Shown here in pieces: positions 17,420 to 25,321 of a DNA stretch of 64,000 nucleotides (within the stretch, counting starts at the first letter, position 1; the number at the start of each line of letters is the position of its first letter). This stretch comes from Desulfobulbus oligotrophicus (lineage in GTDB: Bacteria; Desulfobacterota; Desulfobulbia; Desulfobulbales; Desulfobulbaceae): assembly GCF_016446285.1 (NCBI RefSeq), contig NZ_CP054140.1, forward strand, positions 1,841,501-1,905,500, read 5' to 3'. The position numbers and the translations under genes were made by a program. The notes below the pieces were generated by a model that did no database searches, was not told the origin of the DNA, and worked only from the letters and a program-made list of their open reading frames with translations.

Positions 17420-19420
17420 TTATCCTTGACCTGACTGCATCAGGTGGCTGAAGCGCAGGACAATGAACTCCGCCGGCCGGACCACGGCCATCCCGATCTC
17501 GACAATCATCCTGCCTTCCAGGATATCAAGAGCGGTCATGGTCTCGTTTAAGCCGACATGCACATAAAAAGCCTCCTCTGGTTTGGCCCCCTGCAGTGCT
17601 CCGGCCCGCCACTGCAGGATAAGAAAGTTTTCAATCATGGCGCGAACCTTGACCCAGGTGTTGGCATCATTGGGTTCAAAGACAAAGGGTTCTGTTGCCT
17701 TTTTGATGCTCTCCTCAGCCATGATATAAAAACGTCGAACCGGCACATAGCGCCACTCGTTATCGTTACCGGCCAGTGTGCGGGCACCCCAGACAAGAGA
17801 TCCTCTGCCGGTGAACGCCCGGATGGCATTGATCGATTTGCCGCTGGTGTCCACGTTCATGTTTTCCTGGTCTTTATTGTCCAGGTTGACTGCAGGACCG
17901 ATGATGGCATTGATGCTGACATTGGCAGGCGCCTTCCATACCCCGCGGCTGCCGTCAACGCTGGCGTAAATACCGGCGACCGTGGCCGAGGGCGGCACGG
18001 TGCGCATTTTTTTGATAAGCATGTCGCGAACGCCGTTGAAAAACTCATGGCCTGCAAACAGGGCGTTACCACCTTCCTGTTCAAAGTAGAGGGCAGCATT
18101 GCAGAGCCGGTCATAACTGCTGAGTATCTTGGCAGTGTGCGGTGCAAGGGCGGAGATGATCTCCAGTCGGCCAGCACTGTTGTTGGCAAAGGCCGTGGCA
18201 TCAGCCATGATATCATCCAGGGATGCACCATCCAGCCATTTCGGGGCAAGCGGGCCGTACAGTGTGTTGATTCTGGCAGCGTCCCTGGCTGCTTCGGTAT
18301 TGGCGATGGTTGCCGGGTTCTTTTCAATGGCAATCAGGCCGACAAGTGCCTCTGTCAGTTCGGTATCCTGTTGCAGAAGGGCGATTTCCCCGGCAAAACC
18401 GGAGTCAGTCTGTGCCGATGTCTCGGCCCTGGCAAAGGCCGCTGCAACGCTGGCAAGTGTATTCAGGTAGCCTGTCATGTTGCTCACCAGGGCAGTATTT
18501 CTGGTAATGTCTGCCTGGTAGTCGTTCAGACGGGTCTTAAGATAGTTACTGCCGCCTGTTTGCAGCATGAGCTTGTCTGCTTCGGCAACATCAAAACAGG
18601 CGTTGGTATCTGCTATGGCCGCTATCGCGGTTGTTGTCAGAGCCTCTTCCTGCGCATTTTTTGCGTAGGGGGTGAGATCAGTGATCTGAGTATCGAGGTC
18701 CGCCGTGTCAAAGAGTGCAAGCTGACGAAAACCGACAGCATGGGTGTAACTGGTAACAATCCAGGGATAGTAGGCAGCACCATAGCTGAGATTGTTGATG
18801 CCTATGGTATCCCGGAAGTCCTTTATAGGGGTGTTGCTCACATCTTCAGGCAGATACCCTTCCATGATGTCAAGGATGGCAAACCTGTCCTGCAGCTCAG
18901 CGCATTGACTGAGCAGCAACTTCTGCAGGTTAGCGAATTGAGCCAGATCCGGTTCGCCGTCACTGTCGAGTAGTCCTGCTGCATCAGGGCAGACCAGCAG
19001 GGTCGGCTCATCCACCTTGCGCAGTGTTGCAACTCCCTGTTCCAGCGCATCAAAGGCAACGGCATCGTTAAAACTGCCCACGCTGACGATATAACAGTTT
19101 CCGCCGCCATTGTCATAAAACTGTCGGAGACTGTCATAGAGATAGAACCGCTTATCCGGTGTGATTGATTGCAGCGAGTGGTTGGTGGCGGCATCAGCCA
19201 CAATGGTATAGGTGGCAGGTGTATAGGTATTGCCGAACAGCGCCTGGAATTCCACCAGTGATTTGATACGGACCGGCTGGTTGGTTAAGTTGTTACCGTC
19301 CGGATCGCTTGCCCTTTCCGTGTAACCGATAAAGGCTGGAACAGCTGTTTCCACCTGTGCAACGGATGGCGGGAAAAGCGAAATTTCCTGAACATAGACG
19401 CCTGGAGTTTTGTAGTTCAT
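17420..19420 (-). CDS. eCIS sheath protein with large mid-domain insertion
   Basis: A 666-aa contractile sheath protein. The N-terminus has the sheath signature (YKTPGVYVQEISLFPPSVAQ and VPAFIGYTER). The C-terminal 190 residues (GVWKAPANVSINAIIGPAVN, MIENFLILQWRAGALQGAKP, EIGMAVVRPAEFIVLRFSH) are nearly the same as in the neighbouring 494-aa sheath. Between GINNLSYGAAYYPW (about residue 207-220) and residue 475 it holds about 175 more residues than its paralogue. The extra part is Ala-rich and helical (VAAAFARAETSAQ), and it probably sits on the outer surface of the sheath, as sheath insertions do in known systems. Different sheath paralogues in Afp/PVC particles occupy the body or the baseplate-proximal layer. 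Confidence 0.93.
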   Translation of the reverse strand: MNYKTPGVYVQEISLFPPSVAQVETAVPAFIGYTERASDPDGNNLTNQPVRIKSLVEFQALFGNTYTPATYTIVADAATNHSLQSITPDKRFYLYDSLRQFYDNGGGNCYIVSVGSFNDAVAFDALEQGVATLRKVDEPTLLVCPDAAGLLDSDGEPDLAQFANLQKLLLSQCAELQDRFAILDIMEGYLPEDVSNTPIKDFRDTIGINNLSYGAAYYPWIVTSYTHAVGFRQLALFDTADLDTQITDLTPYAKNAQEEALTTTAIAAIADTNACFDVAEADKLMLQTGGSNYLKTRLNDYQADITRNTALVSNMTGYLNTLASVAAAFARAETSAQTDSGFAGEIALLQQDTELTEALVGLIAIEKNPATIANTEAARDAARINTLYGPLAPKWLDGASLDDIMADATAFANNSAGRLEIISALAPHTAKILSSYDRLCNAALYFEQEGGNALFAGHEFFNGVRDMLIKKMRTVPPSATVAGIYASVDGSRGVWKAPANVSINAIIGPAVNLDNKDQENMNVDTSGKSINAIRAFTGRGSLVWGARTLAGNDNEWRYVPVRRFYIMAEESIKKATEPFVFEPNDANTWVKVRAMIENFLILQWRAGALQGAKPEEAFYVHVGLNETMTALDILEGRMIVEIGMAVVRPAEFIVLRFSHLMQSGQG

Positions 19421-19465
19421 AGCCTTGGCACTGGTTGAGGGTTAGTTGTAGGGGGATGTCTTTTA

Positions 19466-20950
19466 TCAGGATACAGCCATCTTGTGGCTGAACCGGAGGA
19501 TAATAAACTCTGCCGGCCGTACCACTGCCATACCGATCTCAACGATCATGCGTCCTTCAAGGATATCAAGGGCGGTCATGGTTTCGCCAAGACCGACCCG
19601 AACGAAAAACGCCTCTTCTGGTTTAGCACCCTGCAGGGCTCCGGCCCGCCACTGCAGAATCAGAAAGTTTTCAATCATTGCCCGCACTTTAATCCAGGTG
19701 GTGGCATCGTTGGGCTCAAACACAAAGGGCTCGGTGGCCTTTTTAACGCTCTCTTCCACCATGTTATAAAAGCGACGGACACTGATGTACCGCCATTCGT
19801 TGTCGTTACCGGCAAGGGTACGAGCTCCCCAGACCAGCACCCCTTTACCGCTGAACATGCGAACAGCGTTGACTGATTTGCCCGTTGTGGTCACGTTCAT
19901 ATCCTGCTGATCCTGGTCGTCGATCTTGACCATGGGCTCGCTTACGTAGTTCAGTGACACGTTGGCCGGTGCCTTCCACACTCCGCGAGTGCTGTCCACC
20001 GCGGCATACACACCGGCAATGGCGGGCGAGGGCGGTGAGATGACCTGAAACTTGGCAATCTCCTTTTTGATCAGAGCATAGATCGCACTCTGGGCATGAT
20101 AGAGGGAGGTCTGCGCCTCGGTTGCAGCAAGTTCGGTTGTCCCCTCAGGCGGGTACTTGCGCAGGACGGTATTATTTGGAATCTCGGTGGCATCGACATT
20201 GGTACCCCGGAGAACAGAAAGAGAGGACTCGTCGATAAAGTAATCCAGGGTGGTACGCAGCCAGGGATAGTAGGCTGCCCCGTAACTGAGATTGTTGATG
20301 CCGATCTTAGTGCGAAAAGCACTTGCAACAGTATTGAAATCCGCCTCACCTTTGGCACTTGCGGCAAGATGCAGATCAATGATCACCACCCGGTCCATCA
20401 ACTCGGCACACTGACCAAGGGCCTTGGTCTGCAGCCCGTAGAACTGATCGGCATCGGTTAAGGAAACCGCATCGGTGAAGACGATCATGGTCGGTTCATC
20501 TTCCTTTTTAAGGGAGGCAAGAGCTGTTTCCATCTCTGTGTTGCTCACCAGAGCGCCGCTTGTCTTGTACCTGCCGCAGGAGACAATGTAGCAGGGGCCG
20601 CCACCGTTGCCAAAGTAGAGCTGCAGACTGTAGTATAGCCGATACTGCAGGGTGGCAAAGGGATCGGCCAGGGGGCTGTCAAGCTGGAACTGGTTGTCCA
20701 CCTTTTTGATTTTGATACCGGTGTCTGTCCCGGTTACAAATTTGGCGGGTGTGGCCATACCGAATATCTCCACAAATTCGGCCAACGACTTGATACGTTT
20801 GGGTCTGGCCGTGAGAGAAAGTCCTCGGTAGGTGTCTTTTTCCGTGTAGCCGATGAAGGCCGGTATGGCTGTTTCCACCTGAGCCACAGAAGGAGGCAGT
20901 TTGGAAATTTCCTCTACATAAACGCCGGGGGTTTTGTATGTCATTGCCAT
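19466..20950 (-). CDS. eCIS sheath protein, standard length
   Basis: A 494-aa contractile sheath protein starting MAMTYKTPGVYVEEISKLPP. It contains the usual elements: ETAIPAFIGYTEKDTY, NGGGPCYIVSCG, the GINNLSYGAAYYPW core and a C-terminus ending AEFIILRFSHKM. This is close to the length of Afp2/Afp3-type sheath proteins, so it is a good candidate for the main sheath subunit. It precedes its longer paralogue by 45 bases. Sheath contraction drives the tube through the target membrane. The C-terminal domain shared with the paralogue mediates the strand-exchange mesh between subunits. Confidence 0.94.
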   Translation of the reverse strand: MAMTYKTPGVYVEEISKLPPSVAQVETAIPAFIGYTEKDTYRGLSLTARPKRIKSLAEFVEIFGMATPAKFVTGTDTGIKIKKVDNQFQLDSPLADPFATLQYRLYYSLQLYFGNGGGPCYIVSCGRYKTSGALVSNTEMETALASLKKEDEPTMIVFTDAVSLTDADQFYGLQTKALGQCAELMDRVVIIDLHLAASAKGEADFNTVASAFRTKIGINNLSYGAAYYPWLRTTLDYFIDESSLSVLRGTNVDATEIPNNTVLRKYPPEGTTELAATEAQTSLYHAQSAIYALIKKEIAKFQVISPPSPAIAGVYAAVDSTRGVWKAPANVSLNYVSEPMVKIDDQDQQDMNVTTTGKSVNAVRMFSGKGVLVWGARTLAGNDNEWRYISVRRFYNMVEESVKKATEPFVFEPNDATTWIKVRAMIENFLILQWRAGALQGAKPEEAFFVRVGLGETMTALDILEGRMIVEIGMAVVRPAEFIILRFSHKMAVS

Positions 20951-20968
20951 TGTGATCCCTGTCGGTTG

Positions 20969-22180
20969 TTAGTGGATGTGGATTTCTGAATAAAATTTAT
21001 TCTCCGTCTCAACAGTCAAAGCCTCTGCCCTGATCATGGTCACTTCCGGATTGGGCAGGTCGTCGACTTGAACACCGTTGCTGTCGGGAACGCTGATGTT
21101 GTCGATGAAGCCGAATCGGGTAAGCGGCATGGGGTCGGCAGTCACAGAAGAGGCGTTGAACGATTTGCCGATATATCGCCAGTGTGTGGCCCGGTTTTTG
21201 AGCCGAAGTTCGTACACCGGATTAAGCACGTGTCCCTGGGGGTTGAGCATGTTGTACGCTGCGCTGTTGCTGTGCACGGCAAGCTGGAGGATTGCAAAGG
21301 GTGTTTCCTGCCCGTGCAGCAGGTAGAAGGACTGCTGGTCCTGATAGCTCTGATCTGCTGATTCAGCGCGCAGTTGATAAAGCCCTTCAGGTAAACCGCG
21401 CAGGTCCAGCTGGATGGTGCGGAACTCGCCGGGCAGGACGTCGGTCCTGACGTCGACCGTGGTTCCAGTGGCGGTCTGCACCACGATGTCTGGTTCGAGG
21501 TCGGCTGTTGTCACGGTATAGAGCAACCGTTGTCGTACCAGCCGGTACCGGTCATGTGCATTGGCATACGACATCGGCAGGCCGTTACTCTGCTGTTCCG
21601 CCAGCCAGTCTGAAGAGGAGGTCGGGGCTGCTGTTGTCTTTACTTTGGCTGTGAACAGCCGGGTAGGCGCGGCCGGGTTATCAATAAGGGTGTCACCCGG
21701 CATGTAGGTGCGTCCGGGGCTGAAGGTGCCGGGCAGCGAGCACAGGGATGGGAACAGCTTTCCCGGTGTTGTCGCAAGGTTACTGAACAGGTAGACCTGG
21801 CCGGTGTTACCGGTTAAGGGGAGGGCGGTATAGTTGAGCAGGTTGTAATCTTTAATATGGATGTTGAAGGTAAAGATCAGATCATTGTCCAGGCTGTGAA
21901 ACGGTATGTCCGGCTGTGATGGGTCCATCGCCTTTTCTGTTTTCAGACCAACCAGAAAACCAGTGGCTGTCTGTTTGAAGAGGCACTGGTGCCGGGTAAG
22001 ATCCTTTTGAGTCTGGACAGAGGGGGTGATCTGGAAAATATCGCTGATATCATACAACAGCATCAGTTCCGCCTGTTCAGCGGCGCTCATGGAGGTGAAG
22101 TTCTTCAGGCCGTTATTCAGCAGGTAATGGTGAAGAATCTTCACTTCAAAGAGGATGGTGTAGGTAACGGTTATGGCCAT
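20969..22180 (-). CDS. eCIS-associated protein of unknown function (403 aa)
   Basis: A 403-aa protein that I do not recognise. It starts MAITVTYTILFEVKILHHYL; the first 200 residues alternate beta strands with a LLYDISDIFQITPS segment. At about 235-300 there is an Ig-like beta domain (GEFRTIQLDLRGLPEGLYQL). There is no signal peptide or membrane helix. Such proteins occur in eCIS operons between the DUF4255 gene and the sheath genes, with no known role. The gene is 18 bases upstream of the first sheath gene and 29 bases downstream of the DUF4255 gene, so it belongs to the same transcript. Confidence 0.8.
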   Translation of the reverse strand: MAITVTYTILFEVKILHHYLLNNGLKNFTSMSAAEQAELMLLYDISDIFQITPSVQTQKDLTRHQCLFKQTATGFLVGLKTEKAMDPSQPDIPFHSLDNDLIFTFNIHIKDYNLLNYTALPLTGNTGQVYLFSNLATTPGKLFPSLCSLPGTFSPGRTYMPGDTLIDNPAAPTRLFTAKVKTTAAPTSSSDWLAEQQSNGLPMSYANAHDRYRLVRQRLLYTVTTADLEPDIVVQTATGTTVDVRTDVLPGEFRTIQLDLRGLPEGLYQLRAESADQSYQDQQSFYLLHGQETPFAILQLAVHSNSAAYNMLNPQGHVLNPVYELRLKNRATHWRYIGKSFNASSVTADPMPLTRFGFIDNISVPDSNGVQVDDLPNPEVTMIRAEALTVETENKFYSEIHIH

Positions 22181-22209
22181 GCTGTTGCTACCTCGGCTGT
22201 TGGGCCGGT

Positions 22210-22827
22210 TTATCGTGCGGCCGAATCATCAATGGTGATCTTTCTGATAACGCCGCGGGTTTCTTTGACAGCGGCTCTCTGCAGGCTCACAAGACGGACC
22301 TTGTAGCAGACAAAGGGGTGCTGTTTACCGCCAAGGGTGCTCCACAGGTAGTTTACCTGTTCGAAACTGAGCGAATACAGGTCAAGAATAATATGAAAAT
22401 CTCCAGGTAACCCGGTGTGAAAATCGTCTGTCAGGCCGGCAAGGATGGGCGCACCGTCCTGTCTGGTAAATATCCTTTTTCCCTGGAAAAAGGATATGGT
22501 GTGTGAGAGGTAGATGAGTGCATGCTCATAATTGGACATGCAGACGGAGAACAGAAGGAAAAGGTTCAGATTAACCGGCGGATTGGTGTAGTGGGCTTCG
22601 TTGCTGTTAACAACGTAGGTGCCGGGTTCATTTTTCATGGTCGTCTCTTCGGCGAGATTGACCAGGGTAAGAAGGACCTTGTTACTGCTTTTCAGTTCTT
22701 CTTCAGTGAGCTGGGAGACGTTTTGCAGGTTGACGGTTGGATGTGCGGTAAGGCCGCCGGGTACTGTCAGGCCGGTGTAGTAGGAGTTCAGGTGCGCTGT
22801 TAGAATTTTTAACGCGTGAAAGATCAT
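22210..22827 (-). CDS. DUF4255 protein, probable tube/sheath terminator (Afp16-like)
   Basis: The ATG at 22827 gives 205 residues (MIFHALKILTAHLN). An in-frame TTG at 22857 is a less likely start. The family pattern of DUF4255 (Pvc16 N-terminal domain) is clear: an N-terminal helix, VLLTLVNLAEETTMKN, then PPVNLNLFLLFSVCMSNYEH and LIYLSHTISFFQGKRIF. In Afp, Afp16 caps the tube at the end away from the baseplate. Here the gene is the first in the operon, unlike the classical order where it is last. A leader region lies upstream. Confidence 0.92.
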   Translation of the reverse strand: MIFHALKILTAHLNSYYTGLTVPGGLTAHPTVNLQNVSQLTEEELKSSNKVLLTLVNLAEETTMKNEPGTYVVNSNEAHYTNPPVNLNLFLLFSVCMSNYEHALIYLSHTISFFQGKRIFTRQDGAPILAGLTDDFHTGLPGDFHIILDLYSLSFEQVNYLWSTLGGKQHPFVCYKVRLVSLQRAAVKETRGVIRKITIDDSAAR

Positions 22828-23182
22828 GGTCCTGTCGTCGTACCCCCAAAGAGTCAAGTGTTTTTCTTGAAATATTGTGGTCAGAGTACTTGTGTCTGGT
22901 ACGCCGCAACCTGCATGCCGTGGGGAGCAGGGTGTTTTCCGGCGTTAGACAGCCATGTAAAATTCCTCCTGATATGTGTGGCACTGTGTAGTATGCATAC
23001 AGTCGATAGACATTGATGATTGTGCGCTCAGCATAAACGGTAGCTGTGGAAAATGAAACAGGAAAATATCGGTTTGCAGATTTTTTTCATTACTGCGAAG
23101 GTGAATAAGAATATGTATTTGATCGGTATTTTGCTAAACAGGACCGGTAGCGCCGTTGCCTTGTAGCACAGGCGGCACCTTG
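22828..23182 (-). promoter_or_regulatory. Leader region of the eCIS operon
   Basis: This 355-base stretch between crcB and the first eCIS gene has no normal gene. It is AT-richer than the genes around it (for example 23041-23130), so a promoter for the eCIS operon is expected here, but I could not identify a convincing -35/-10 pair or a GG-N10-GC sigma-54 pair on the minus strand. The one distinct element is a strong ribosome-binding site with a three-codon frame at 22945-22970, listed separately. No intrinsic terminator for crcB is evident. Confidence 0.35.
22945..22970 (-). other. Strong Shine-Dalgarno site followed by a three-codon reading frame
   Basis: On the minus strand AGGAGG (22970-22965) is followed at good spacing by ATG (22956), then GCT GTC and TAA. 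This is the best ribosome-binding site in the eCIS leader, yet it drives only Met-Ala-Val. It may be a regulatory mini-frame upstream of the DUF4255 gene, or what is left of a decayed gene start. The next start codon on the same strand is about 100 bases further on. Purely sequence-based; the function is unknown. Confidence 0.3.
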
Positions 23183-23578
23183 TCAGCCCTGTTGTGGAAC
23201 AGCACTAAAGCCAACCCACAGGGCAAGGAGGCAGACAACAACACTGAGCAGGATATACCCTCCGGCCATCAGAAACTCAGCACGACGCAGGAGATAAAAG
23301 GTTTCAAGTCCAAAGGCGGAAAAGGTGGTAAACCCACCGGCAATACCGGTGAAGAGGAACAGCCGGGCCTCGGCGGAAAAGAAGTTGTATTTAATAACAA
23401 AACCTGCCAGCACGCCAATGACCAGGCAGCCAAGAACATTGACGATAAACGTACCCAGCGGAAAACGCCAGCCCATGGTGTGATGCAGGATCCATCCGGC
23501 AAGCAGATGGCGACCTGCTGAACCGAGCGCGCCGCCGGCGGCGACAATGACAAGAGCGTATAGAGTGTGCCTGTTCAT
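23183..23578 (-). CDS. crcB: Fluoride exporter CrcB/Fluc
   Basis: A 131-aa membrane protein with four hydrophobic segments, the usual size for CrcB. Family motifs are present: GGALGSAGRHLL near residue 15, TFIVNVLGCLVIG near residue 43 (the conserved Asn), and GIAGGFTTFSAFGLE near residue 75 with the Phe-box and the TTFS sodium-site element. Fluc proteins form dual-topology dimers that let fluoride leave the cell. No fluoride riboswitch was recognised in the 110 bases upstream. It is downstream of two unrelated hypothetical genes on the same strand. Confidence 0.94.
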   Translation of the reverse strand: MNRHTLYALVIVAAGGALGSAGRHLLAGWILHHTMGWRFPLGTFIVNVLGCLVIGVLAGFVIKYNFFSAEARLFLFTGIAGGFTTFSAFGLETFYLLRRAEFLMAGGYILLSVVVCLLALWVGFSAVPQQG

Positions 23579-23691
23579 CTAAAAATGCAGCAGATGCAGC
23601 TGTCGGCATCCGGAAGAGTGAGAATATGAATGTTTGTTGTGTGCACTGAAATCTGGTCGTGCTGCATAGGCAGTTGGCCGGATATATCTGT

Positions 23692-24090
23692 TTATCGTTT
23701 TTTCGTAGTCGGTTGCAAGGTAAAGTCGGCAACAAAATGGTTGTATGCTGCCGGCACCGCTGCATCCGTACTGTAGGTGCAGATGGCATGTTTTCTGATC
23801 TCTAAACATCTTCCATCCTCACGCATAAACTGCCGGGGATTTACACGAATCCAATCGTTTAAATTTTCTTCCTTTCCCTGTTCATAAAGTGCCAGCGAGG
23901 GTACGTCTGCCCGGCACCCTCCGGCAGTCTCATGGTATCCTTCATCTTCCACAACCCAGTTTTGCGGATATTTGAAGATGAAAGCATACTGTGGATTGCT
24001 ATAGGTTTTCCAGGTGGCGGTGTTTGTTTGGTCTGTCTTATTTTGTATTGTGAACGTGGCGGCTTGAGATGACCTTGCCGTTTTTGACAT
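23692..24090 (-). CDS. Hypothetical protein with PsbP-like segment
   Basis: The ATG at 24090 gives 132 residues and is preceded by AAGGAAG at suitable spacing; ATG at 24120 is an alternative. The segment YSNPQYAFIFKYPQNW resembles the PsbP-like/MOG1-like motif seen in many small bacterial lipoproteins and secreted proteins, but no signal peptide is seen here. Several cysteines occur (GGCRADV, DGRCLEI, KHAICTY). The 5' end overlaps the 3' end of the upstream gene by 53 bases, so translation may be coupled. The function is unknown. The overlap also leaves open a past frameshift between the two frames. Confidence 0.6.
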   Translation of the reverse strand: MSKTARSSQAATFTIQNKTDQTNTATWKTYSNPQYAFIFKYPQNWVVEDEGYHETAGGCRADVPSLALYEQGKEENLNDWIRVNPRQFMREDGRCLEIRKHAICTYSTDAAVPAAYNHFVADFTLQPTTKKR

Positions 24091-24505
24091 CCAGATAAAC
24101 TTCCTTTTCTCGTGTTGCATCAACGCCCATGGCTCGCGACAGGATCCTACCGCTGCCGAGGCGCAGAGTACCGGAAAACCAGTCCGCCCTCACAGGTGAG
24201 ACCCACTGTGGATCAATTTCGGTCAGTGGTATGACGCTTCGATGCGGGGTACCGTCGTATAGGGCAACAAGGAACAGCCAATCATCTTCTATTTTCCATG
24301 AACCGACGTACCCACGTATACAGGCTGTTGAGGGCGGTCGTGGCACAAAGGTTTTGGTTTTTCCTGCGGGAAAGAGCGCTTCCAGCGGGGTGGTGTACAT
24401 GTCGTAGGTTGTGTTGTTGTACACCAGCATTTCCGGAAACTGCCTGGTGGCCCAGGCTGTACCTGCCAGTAAACAGACGAGAAGGGTTGTGAGGATTGTT
24501 TTCAT
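24038..24505 (-). CDS. Hypothetical secreted protein
   Basis: The ATG at 24505 gives 155 residues starting MKTILTTLLVCLLAGTAWA, a clear signal peptide with AWA cleavage site; an upstream in-frame start would bury it. The mature part contains YNNTTYDMYTTPLEALFP, then STACIRGYVGSWKIEDDWLF, a pattern I associate with a widespread small family of unknown function in which a 'TACWRGYVATW' element is conserved. It is probably periplasmic or outer-membrane associated. The gene is divergent from the B12 riboswitch transcript. Its end overlaps the next hypothetical gene. Confidence 0.65.
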   Translation of the reverse strand: MKTILTTLLVCLLAGTAWATRQFPEMLVYNNTTYDMYTTPLEALFPAGKTKTFVPRPPSTACIRGYVGSWKIEDDWLFLVALYDGTPHRSVIPLTEIDPQWVSPVRADWFSGTLRLGSGRILSRAMGVDATREKEVYLDVKNGKVISSRHVHNTK

Positions 24506-24777
24506 TTCGCTTGACCACAGGTAAGGGCGATGATGGGAGCAGGTGCTTATGGTCATATGTTTCGTCCACCCGGCACAAGGTCTGTTTGCACGGGCAACTC
24601 AGATATATACCCTGACTCTGCCGGAAGATACAACCATACATCACAGGTAAGGAACAGATCAGAAGAGGCCTTTTGCCGTGACGGCTCTCACCACTGGAAG
24701 AAAACGCCAGGTCATTGAAAACGCACATATCTTTCCTTCAGTATATGGTATGTGACCCTGCCTGCAAAACAATTTCC
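24506..24777. other. Divergent intergenic region
   Basis: Region between the minus-strand hypothetical gene and the plus-strand B12 riboswitch. It should contain the minus-strand promoter of the hypothetical gene. I see no gene, repeat or hairpin of note in it. Confidence 0.4.
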
Positions 24778-24806
24778 TTGACAATCTGTGGTGCATGGGT
24801 TCTATC
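24778..24806 (+). promoter_or_regulatory. Probable sigma-70 promoter of the riboswitch transcript
   Basis: A consensus TTGACA (24778-24783) is followed after 17 bases by a weak TCTATC (24801-24806). The riboswitch begins about 10 bases further on, which fits a transcript starting just before the aptamer. The -35 box is perfect and the -10 poor, so the exact start site is uncertain. Confidence 0.45.
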
Positions 24807-24815
24807 CATTTCAAG

Positions 24816-24971
24816 TTCAGGTGTTTGTATAAACGTAAGAGGGAACCTCGTGAGAATCGAGGACGGGCCCGCCGCTGTAATCGGGGACGAACGCTGCAGG
24901 ATGTCACTGGCCCATGGGGCCGGGAAGGCGCAGTCAGTAGGATGAACCGTGAGTCAGAAGACCTGCCTGAA
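24816..24971 (+). promoter_or_regulatory. Cobalamin riboswitch 1
   Basis: All core elements of the B12 aptamer can be read in order: the AGGGAA...GTGAGAATC segment (from 24839), GGGCCCGCCGCTGTAATCGG (the B12 box type core), a GTCACTGG element, GGAAGGCGC, and GAGTCAGAAGACCTGCC. The closing stem P1 is formed by TTCAGG (24816-24821) with CCTGAA (24966-24971). An intrinsic terminator follows about 70 bases later, so regulation is probably by B12-dependent termination. The controlled genes are exbB-exbD-tonB-cbiZ and the corrinoid genes that follow, a fitting regulon. Confidence 0.95.
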
Positions 24972-25039
24972 TGGATAGAGGAGACGGCTGCGAGGACGGC
25001 AGCGTACCCGGTTCATCACTTCTGTGGATAAATAGGGCT

Positions 25040-25074
25040 ATCCCGGATCGAATTTTCGGTCCGGGATTTTTTTT
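25040..25074 (+). terminator. Intrinsic terminator of riboswitch 1
   Basis: An 8-bp stem, ATCCCGGA paired with TCCGGGAT, is closed by a 12-base loop and followed by a run of eight T. It stands between the aptamer and exbB and is the expected expression platform. After it come 247 bases before the exbB start in which I see no gene; AAGGA just before 25322 serves exbB. Confidence 0.9.
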
Positions 25075-25321
25075 CGCCCGTTTCACAGGCTGTGGTCATT
25101 CCGGCTGCTGGTCGGCTTTACCTGACCATCATGTCGGGAGCCCTGCAGAGGATGCTATCGTTTTATCCTTCCGCGACAGTGTTGCACCGGAACAGGCAGT
25201 GTTCCCGCTGCTGCCTGCAGGGCCACCTCGCACCATCTCCCGGCTGATGGTCTGTCGGTTATGCGCACTTTTGGCAGGCCGATCTTCTACCCATATCTTT
25301 TTTTGATCAGCAAGGATCTCC

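Noticed and set aside
17558-18973. Long plus-strand open frame (471 codons) opposite the sheath gene
   Set aside because: A mirror of codon bias in the minus-strand sheath, which is a clear family member. The plus-strand product is Cys- and Gly-rich without pattern.
22975-23000. TGGCAC in the eCIS leader as a sigma-54 promoter
   Set aside because: It is on the plus strand, facing away from the eCIS operon, and the GG to GC distance is not ten.
23579-23691. Fluoride riboswitch before crcB
   Set aside because: The region lacks the conserved aptamer core and its pseudoknot partners; it also directly follows another gene on the same strand.
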